From contig CBDBCU010000003.1 of the NCBI GenBank assembly GCA_965203435.1, positions 248,001 to 312,000 on the forward strand: 64,000 bases of DNA, read 5' to 3'. The position numbers and the translations under genes are program-made. Every line of letters starts with the position of its first letter. The stretch's first letter is position 1. Under the pieces are notes generated by a model. That model saw only the letters and a list, made by a program, of their open reading frames with translations. It searched no databases and was not told the DNA's origin. Of the stretch, positions 58,778 through 64,000 are shown piece after piece. The DNA comes from CBDBCU01 sp965203435 (GTDB taxonomy: Bacteria; Chloroflexota; Dehalococcoidia; Lucifugimonadales; UBA3495).

Positions 58778-59242
58778 CTAGGCGGCCACTTCCACCACCG
58801 CCTCGACAATGACCGCAAGGTTGCCGGGCAGGGCGGCCATTCCCGGGGCGGAACGGGCGTGGCGGCCGGCAGGGCCAAAGAGGTCGACGAACAGGTCGGA
58901 AGCCCCGTCCACGACGGCCGCTTGACCGTAAAAGTCCGGGGCGCTGTTGACGAACCCGACTACTTTCAGGATGCGGCCAACATTATCCAAATCGCCCAGT
59001 TCGGCCTGCATCCGGGCCAGCAGGTTCAGGGCGCACCAACGGGCGGCGATGTAGCCCTGTTCCGGGGTCAAGTCCGCGCCCACTTTGCCGGCGATGCGGG
59101 AGCCGTCGGCTAACCGGGAACCCACTCCGGCCAGCCACAGCAAATTGCCGCTGCGGATGGCGGGTAGATAATTGCCGGCCGGCTCCGGCGGTTCAGGCAA
59201 AGCATAACCCAATTGGGTCAGCCGCTCGATAATGCGGGACAT
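58778..59242 (-). CDS. RidA/YjgF-family protein
   Basis: 154 aa of the longer (YjgF-like, atu1953-type) subgroup, starting at ATG 59242 behind GGAGG. It has LLWLAGVGSRLADGSRIAGKV, YIAARWCALNLLARMQAELG, RILKVVGFVNSAPDF and HARSAPGMAALPGNLAVIVEAV. Canonical RidA deaminates reactive enamines. This subgroup's own substrate is less certain. It may share metabolism with the reductase or OadB genes nearby. Confidence 0.82.
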   Translation of the reverse strand: MSRIIERLTQLGYALPEPPEPAGNYLPAIRSGNLLWLAGVGSRLADGSRIAGKVGADLTPEQGYIAARWCALNLLARMQAELGDLDNVGRILKVVGFVNSAPDFYGQAAVVDGASDLFVDLFGPAGRHARSAPGMAALPGNLAVIVEAVVEVAA

Positions 59243-59378
59243 CAGGAAACCTCCGGGATGATGGAATTGTCCGGTCTTGCGGGATGGCATTCCCGGTCTT
59301 GGGAATGGCATTACTATAGCCCAAGGCGGGTTAAGGGGAAAAGGGCGGGCTAATCGGGATGATTAAGGATGGGGCCGG

Positions 59379-59822
59379 GTGACCGAAGTTGAGTTGAGTC
59401 GGGCTTTGCTGCTGACCTATGCCGGCGTAGGGGCGGCCTTTGGGGTCTTGGGATCCCTGATTGTCTATACTCTGCTGCTGGGCGGGTTGGGGAATTGGCG
59501 CGCCCGCCGGCAAGCGGCGGCCCGGCAGCAGCAACAGCCGCAAGAGGAAACCGCGCCGGTAGCGCAGCCGGTTGCGGCGGCCGCCGCGGCCGCCGCAAAA
59601 CCGCCGGCGGAACTGCCGAATCTGGATCCGCAACTAGCCGCCGCCATTGCCGCCGCCGTAGCTATGGCCCAAGAAATGCAGCGGCGGGAAAGGGCGGAAA
59701 GGGCCGCCGACCGGGCGGAAATATCCCGGCCCGCCGCCGATAGCGCCGGCAGTTCCGGCTGGAAAGAGCAGGGCCGCATCGCCGCCTTTGACACCCGCCG
59801 CCTGCGGGAAAGGGAACGGTAA
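59379..59822 (+). CDS. Sodium-pump decarboxylase gamma subunit (OadG-like)
   Basis: 147 aa with one N-terminal membrane helix (LLLTYAGVGAAFGVLGSLIVYTLLL) and a long Ala/Pro/Gln-rich linker ending in a charged tail, the plan of OadG/MmdC-type small subunits. GTG start. It stabilises the complex of biotin-dependent Na+-pumping decarboxylases. The beta subunit gene follows 35 nt later. Confidence 0.7.
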   Translation: MTEVELSRALLLTYAGVGAAFGVLGSLIVYTLLLGGLGNWRARRQAAARQQQQPQEETAPVAQPVAAAAAAAAKPPAELPNLDPQLAAAIAAAVAMAQEMQRRERAERAADRAEISRPAADSAGSSGWKEQGRIAAFDTRRLRERER

Positions 59823-59857
59823 CCCCGGCCCGCCAAATCTGATGTCCGCAAGGTTTT

Positions 59858-61009
59858 ATGGAGTTTCAGTTTCTCCTCGAATCCGGGTTTGCCAATTTGA
59901 GCTGGGGCAATGCCGTCCTGTTTCTGCTGGGCGGCGGCTTTATCCTGGCGGCCATTGTCAAGGGAATGGAGCCCTATGTGTTGCTGCCCATTGGCCTGGG
60001 CATCATCCTGGGCAACCTGCCCGGGGCCGGCCTGGTGGACTTTGACCCGGCCGGGGCGGAGCAGGCCTCGGGCATCTTTGGCATCATCTTTAACTATGCC
60101 CTGTCCTCGTGGAATCTGCTGCCGCCGCTGATATTCCTGGGCTTGGGGGCTTTGACCGATTTCGGGCCAATTATCGCCAATCCGAAAACCTTGCTGCTGG
60201 GGGCGGCGGCGCAGTTGGGCATCTTTGTGGCATTCTGGCTGGCTTTGCTGCCCGGCTTTTTCACTGCGCCGCTGTTCTCCCTGGAGGAGGCCGGGGTCAT
60301 CGGGATTATCGGCGGAGCCGACGGCCCGACCACTATATTCGCCGCCGCCAAACTGGCCCCGGATTTGCTGGGCATCACCGCCGTCGTCGCCTATTCCTAT
60401 ATGGCGAGCGTGGTTTTTGTGCAGCCGCCGCTGATGCGGCTGCTGACCACCCGGCGGGAACGGCAGATTGAGATGAAAACGCCGCGGGAAGTGTCCAAGG
60501 CGGAAAAGCTGCTTTTTCCGGCCGGGGCGATGCTGATTATCATTCTCTTTGTGCCGGAGTCGGCGCCGCTGATTGCGATGTTTATGGTGGGCAATCTGTT
60601 CCGGGAAAGCGGCGTAGTGCCGCGGCTGAGCAACGCCGCCTCGAACGAAATCCTGAACATTGCCACCATTTTTCTGATGATTACCATTGGGGCGCAGCTG
60701 TCGGCGGCCCGGGTTTTTGATGTGCAGACCTTGGCCATCCTGGCCCTGGGGATTGTGGCTTTTTCCTGCGGCACGATCGGCGGCCTGCTCTTTGCCAAGC
60801 TGCTGAACCTGTTCGTGAAGGACAAGGTGAACCCGCTGATTGGCTCGGCGGGGGTGTCGGCGGTGCCAATGGCGGCGCGCACCGCCCACAACTTGGGACA
60901 GCAGGCCAATCCCGGCAACTTTCTGCTGCCGCACGCCATGGGGCCGAATGTGGCCGGGGTAATCGGCTCGGCGGTAGTGGCCGGCGTCTTTATCGCCATC
61001 CTGGGGTAG
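59858..61009 (+). CDS. Sodium ion-translocating decarboxylase beta subunit
   Basis: A 383-aa polytopic protein that couples carboxybiotin decarboxylation to Na+ export. Hallmarks are GIIGGADGPTTIFAA (with the key Asp) near residue 150 and GSAGVSAVPMAARTAHNLGQ near residue 325, plus LLPHAMGPNVAGVIGSAV at the end. About nine to eleven helices. The matching alpha (carboxyltransferase) and biotin carrier genes are not in the window, so they must be elsewhere. The decarboxylated acid (oxaloacetate, methylmalonyl-CoA or glutaconyl-CoA) is not decided. Confidence 0.92.
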   Translation: MEFQFLLESGFANLSWGNAVLFLLGGGFILAAIVKGMEPYVLLPIGLGIILGNLPGAGLVDFDPAGAEQASGIFGIIFNYALSSWNLLPPLIFLGLGALTDFGPIIANPKTLLLGAAAQLGIFVAFWLALLPGFFTAPLFSLEEAGVIGIIGGADGPTTIFAAAKLAPDLLGITAVVAYSYMASVVFVQPPLMRLLTTRRERQIEMKTPREVSKAEKLLFPAGAMLIIILFVPESAPLIAMFMVGNLFRESGVVPRLSNAASNEILNIATIFLMITIGAQLSAARVFDVQTLAILALGIVAFSCGTIGGLLFAKLLNLFVKDKVNPLIGSAGVSAVPMAARTAHNLGQQANPGNFLLPHAMGPNVAGVIGSAVVAGVFIAILG

Positions 61010-61011
61010 TA

Positions 61012-61255
61012 TTTACATGGATTAACAGGATAGACAGGATTTTGGGGTTGTCTGACGGGTAGGATTCTACGGGTAAGGGACAAACCTACTGTTGCAAGGA
61101 TTGACACCGTTCATCCTGAAACCTGCTTGAGGATAAATACGCCGCAACCGGGCAACAGAACGGAAATCCGGCGATGGATAAGGTTGTCTCTTATGCGTAG
61201 AATCCCGCCCGGCAGACACCCCAAAATCCTGTCTATCCTGTCTATCCATGTAAAT
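61012..61255. mobile_element. R3 element, copy 3
   Basis: The left arm begins ATTTACATGGATTAACAGGA (61011-61048) and is mirrored at 61218-61255. The two arms differ in about three bases. The 169-bp centre is longer than in the other copies and includes a degenerate R2 piece. The right arm ends on the last base of the enoyl-CoA hydratase stop codon. The element fills the gap between two convergent genes. Confidence 0.7.
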
Positions 61256-62079
61256 TACTCCAGGGCCTTAAAGCGGGCGTCGCGCCAGTTGAGGGCGGCG
61301 CGGAGGCCCTGTTCCCGGCGGATAGCGTTGAACTCCTCTTGTTCCGGGCTGCGGCTGGTGTCAAAGTGGGTCATCAGCTCGATGTTGTGCTGAATGGCCG
61401 CCAGGAAACCCATCCCCTCCAAGGCGCGGTTGACCGCGATTTTGGTCATCTTGACGCCTACCGCCGAAAGCAGGCAAATTTTGCGGGCAATGCGCTCGCA
61501 TTCCGGCAGCAAGTCATCATGCGCCACCACCCGACTGACCAGGCCAATGCGGGCGGCGGTGTGGGCGTCAACGGTATCCCCGGTCAAAAGCAGTTCCTTG
61601 GCCGTGGCCAGGTTGACGCTGAAGGGGGTAATCAGCAGCGGCGGCCCGACGCCGGCCCGGATTTCCGGCTCGCCCATAACCGCCCGTTCCGAGGCGATTT
61701 TGATGTCGCAGACCTGCACCAGTTCGCAGGCCCCGGCCAGGGCGTAGCCGTTGACCGCGGCGATAACCGGCTTGCTCAGCTGCCAGACCCGCATAAAGGT
61801 ATCCACATTGCTTTGCAGGCGGGCGCGCCATTCGTCCGGCGGCGTATCCGGCGGGTCGGCCGCCCCCGGCTCCCGCTCAATGTCAAAGCCGGCGGAAAAG
61901 GCCCGGCCGGCGCCGGTCAGGATGACCGCGCGCACTTCCGGGTCGGCTTCGATCGCATCCATAACTTCCCGAAACTCGGCCAGCAACTGCCCGTTCAGGG
62001 CGTTCAACCGCTCCGGCCGGTTCAGGGTCAGGTAGCCGATGGCGTCCCGCTTTTCGTAAAGGATGGTTTGGAAAGGCAC
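61255..62079 (-). CDS. Enoyl-CoA hydratase/isomerase family protein
   Basis: 274 aa, GTG start behind AAGGGGG. It has GYLTLNRPERLNALNGQLL, ILTGAGRAFSAGFDIERE, the oxyanion/active-site region VIAAVNGYALAGACELVQVCD and AVMGEPEIRAGVGPP, where two Glu residues occupy the catalytic positions of crotonases. The sequence supports acyl-CoA hydration or isomerisation; the exact substrate is not decided. It follows a small membrane protein gene with no gap, in an apparent operon with a cyclophilin and an RraA-like protein. Confidence 0.87.
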   Translation of the reverse strand: MPFQTILYEKRDAIGYLTLNRPERLNALNGQLLAEFREVMDAIEADPEVRAVILTGAGRAFSAGFDIEREPGAADPPDTPPDEWRARLQSNVDTFMRVWQLSKPVIAAVNGYALAGACELVQVCDIKIASERAVMGEPEIRAGVGPPLLITPFSVNLATAKELLLTGDTVDAHTAARIGLVSRVVAHDDLLPECERIARKICLLSAVGVKMTKIAVNRALEGMGFLAAIQHNIELMTHFDTSRSPEQEEFNAIRREQGLRAALNWRDARFKALE

Positions 62080-62081
62080 GA

Positions 62082-62393
62082 CTATACCCCCTTGCGTCCC
62101 TGCTCCTTGCGCTGTTTAAGCGCCGCTCCCCTGGGGCTACTAACGGTAGGGAACATATTGCCCCTCCTGCAAGCAGCGCAAGGCTTCCTGGCCATCCCAA
62201 CGAAACAGACAATACCGAGAGCCAAGAGTATTACGCCCAAAATGAGGACGGTCAGTATGGCTAGCACACCGAGCAAAATTAAAACCACGCCCGATATACC
62301 TAACGACACTTTGACCGACACCGGCATAGCAGACGGCCGCGGCCCCTCGTAGCGGCATTGCTCCCGGTCGCAGATGTAAGTTTCTGCTTCCAT
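62082..62393 (-). CDS. Small membrane protein with cysteine pairs
   Basis: 103 aa, ATG behind AAAGGAGA. N-terminal CDREQC, one long hydrophobic stretch (SGVVLILLGVLAILTVLILG, continuing to about residue 65) that could be two helices, then CAAC and a basic tail. The cysteine pairs hint at metal binding or a zinc ribbon split around the membrane segment. Not recognised as a family. It sits three nt from the enoyl-CoA hydratase start. Confidence 0.6.
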   Translation of the reverse strand: MEAETYICDREQCRYEGPRPSAMPVSVKVSLGISGVVLILLGVLAILTVLILGVILLALGIVCFVGMARKPCAACRRGNMFPTVSSPRGAALKQRKEQGRKGV

Positions 62394-62458
62394 ACTTCTC
62401 CTTTCAAGGGACTTCCGCAGCGCCGGGACTTTCCCAACCCGGCACTGCGGGGATGATA

Positions 62459-63169
<711 letters not shown>

Positions 63170-63271
63170 CGGTTCTCCCGGACTCCTTGCCAAGTTTCCG
63201 TTTAATGAATCCGCCGGCCGCTGCGCCCTATCCGGCCCGGCATTAGGCCAGGAGGGGGCGCAAGGGCAAAT

Positions 63272-63961
63272 TTAGCGGCTGGGGCGGGGCAGGCGCAATA
63301 CTTCTTTCAGCTTTTCCGGCGTAAAATCGGCGGAGCGGCACAGGCTGAGGGTTTTGTCCTCAAAGGCGGCGTTGGCTTCATCCATAGCCGGGATGTCGGC
63401 GGCAATCTCAAAGGGGATGTGGGTGACGCCGTGCTTGTCCCCGTGCAGCAGGTCGCCGGTGTGGACGGTCAAGCCGCCCACGGTCACCGGGATGCCGATT
63501 TCCACCAGGTGGACATAGGCTCGGGAGGGAGAAATGCCGCCGGCAAAGAACTGAAAGCCCAGGGCGTGGACTTCGTCGATGTCGCGCACCGTGCCATCGG
63601 TGGCGGCCCCCACCGCGCCCAGGGCCTTATGGATGTTGCCCTGCACCTCGCCCCAGAAAGCCCCCACCGGCGGATTGTCCATATCGTGCAGCACGATAAA
63701 GCGGGGGGCGGGAACGGTCAGGATAAAGTCCACCCAATCCTCCCGGGAAATGTTGCGGCCCTCGGGCCGGTCGGCGCTGATGACGCCGGTAACGGCATAG
63801 CCCACGGCCGGCGGCAAATCCCGGTAAATGCCCTTGATGCCGGCCCCCATAAAGCCGGAGTTGCGGGGGCGCACATTAAAGGCTTCGATGGCGTTACAGA
63901 TGCTGGGCGTGTCAATCTGGCCCAGGGCGGCCATAGTTTCCGCGCTGACGGTCTGATACAC
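63272..63961 (-). CDS. RraA-like/HMG aldolase-family protein
   Basis: 229 aa, GTG start behind AGGAGG. It has IDTPSICNAIEAFNVRP, VPAPRFIVLHDMDNPPVGAFW, GEVQGNIHKALGAVGAATDG with TVRDIDEVHALGF, and GGLTVHTGDLLHGDKHGV, the signature of the RraA/4-hydroxy-4-methyl-2-oxoglutarate aldolase family. Old annotations call these demethylmenaquinone methyltransferases, which is wrong. Members are aldolases or decarboxylases of oxo-acids, or RNase E regulators. The first role suits this metabolic neighbourhood better. Confidence 0.85.
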   Translation of the reverse strand: MYQTVSAETMAALGQIDTPSICNAIEAFNVRPRNSGFMGAGIKGIYRDLPPAVGYAVTGVISADRPEGRNISREDWVDFILTVPAPRFIVLHDMDNPPVGAFWGEVQGNIHKALGAVGAATDGTVRDIDEVHALGFQFFAGGISPSRAYVHLVEIGIPVTVGGLTVHTGDLLHGDKHGVTHIPFEIAADIPAMDEANAAFEDKTLSLCRSADFTPEKLKEVLRLPRPSR

Positions 63962-64000
63962 AGGTAAAACCTCCTGATTTCGGGTTGGCAGGGAGGATTA

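Noticed and set aside
63272..63961. A demethylmenaquinone methyltransferase completing the quinone genes
   Set aside because: This is the old misannotation of RraA/HMG-aldolase proteins. There is no SAM motif; the real methyltransferase is at 3067.

Overview
The window is a high-G+C, densely coded bacterial chromosome segment. No rRNA or tRNA gene was recognised. The gene mix is NHL-repeat proteins, a DUF1501/DUF1800 pair, RraA, enoyl-CoA hydratase, GarR/hydroxyisobutyrate dehydrogenase-like reductases, class III aminotransferases, a menaquinone-type UbiA/UbiX/UbiE set, and secreted proteins with an IPT-like domain and a terminal Trp-rich module. This recalls uncultured Chloroflexota (SAR202/Dehalococcoidia-like). 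That assignment is an impression from gene content and is not proven here.

Layout. 0-4 kb: quinone genes (UbiA-type prenyltransferase, UbiX, UbiE/MenG) with a secreted protein between them. 4-6 kb: a GmrSD/DUF262-type nuclease gene with its own near-consensus promoter. 6-10 kb: prfA-prmC, then four ParD-like antitoxin genes with a single ParE toxin. 9.9-15 kb (minus strand): a thioredoxin-NHL protein whose first active-site Cys is an in-frame UGA (probable selenoprotein), a jelly-roll-like protein, a dienelactone hydrolase and a HemL-like aminotransferase. 15-26.7 kb: four paralogous GT-C membrane glycosyltransferase-like proteins of about 905-911 aa. Each has a C-terminal triple repeat with paired cysteines, and each sits behind the same extended -10 promoter, which puts the start codon at the transcription start. 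26.8-40 kb (mostly minus strand): xerD, cupin, NHL protein, DUF1501/DUF1800, nth, PAC2, crcB, a PD-(D/E)XK-like protein, HIBADH-type reductase, aminotransferase and two membrane-associated proteins. 40-52.6 kb: polyprenyl-phosphate sugar transferase, FAD/Fe-S glycolate/lactate dehydrogenase fusion, an ADP-ribosyltransferase-like protein, two secreted proteins, amidase, NAD-kinase-like AcoX relative, TauE/SafE permease and thioredoxin reductase. 52.8-57.6 kb: epimerase, then a restriction-modification island (methylase-endonuclease pair plus a methylase fused to an HNH domain). 57.7-64 kb: GarR-like reductase, RidA, OadG/OadB sodium-pump subunits, enoyl-CoA hydratase, small membrane protein, cyclophilin lipoprotein and RraA-like protein.

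Intergenic DNA is full of dispersed palindromes. R1 is built on ATTCCCGCGTAAGCGGGAAT. R2 is built on TCCTTCAACAAGTTCAGGA. R3 is a three-copy element with long inverted ends reading TTAACAGGATAGACAGGATT. R4 has CTTTGCTTT/AAAGCAAAG ends. They lie between genes, often between convergent ones or just upstream of promoters.

The most noteworthy items are the UGA-containing UxxC thioredoxin-NHL gene with a SECIS-like hairpin at the expected distance, the GT-C paralog cluster with its cysteine-paired repeat domain and uniform leaderless promoters, the ParD array, and the methylase-HNH fusion. All functional calls come from reading motifs and context; no database search was run.
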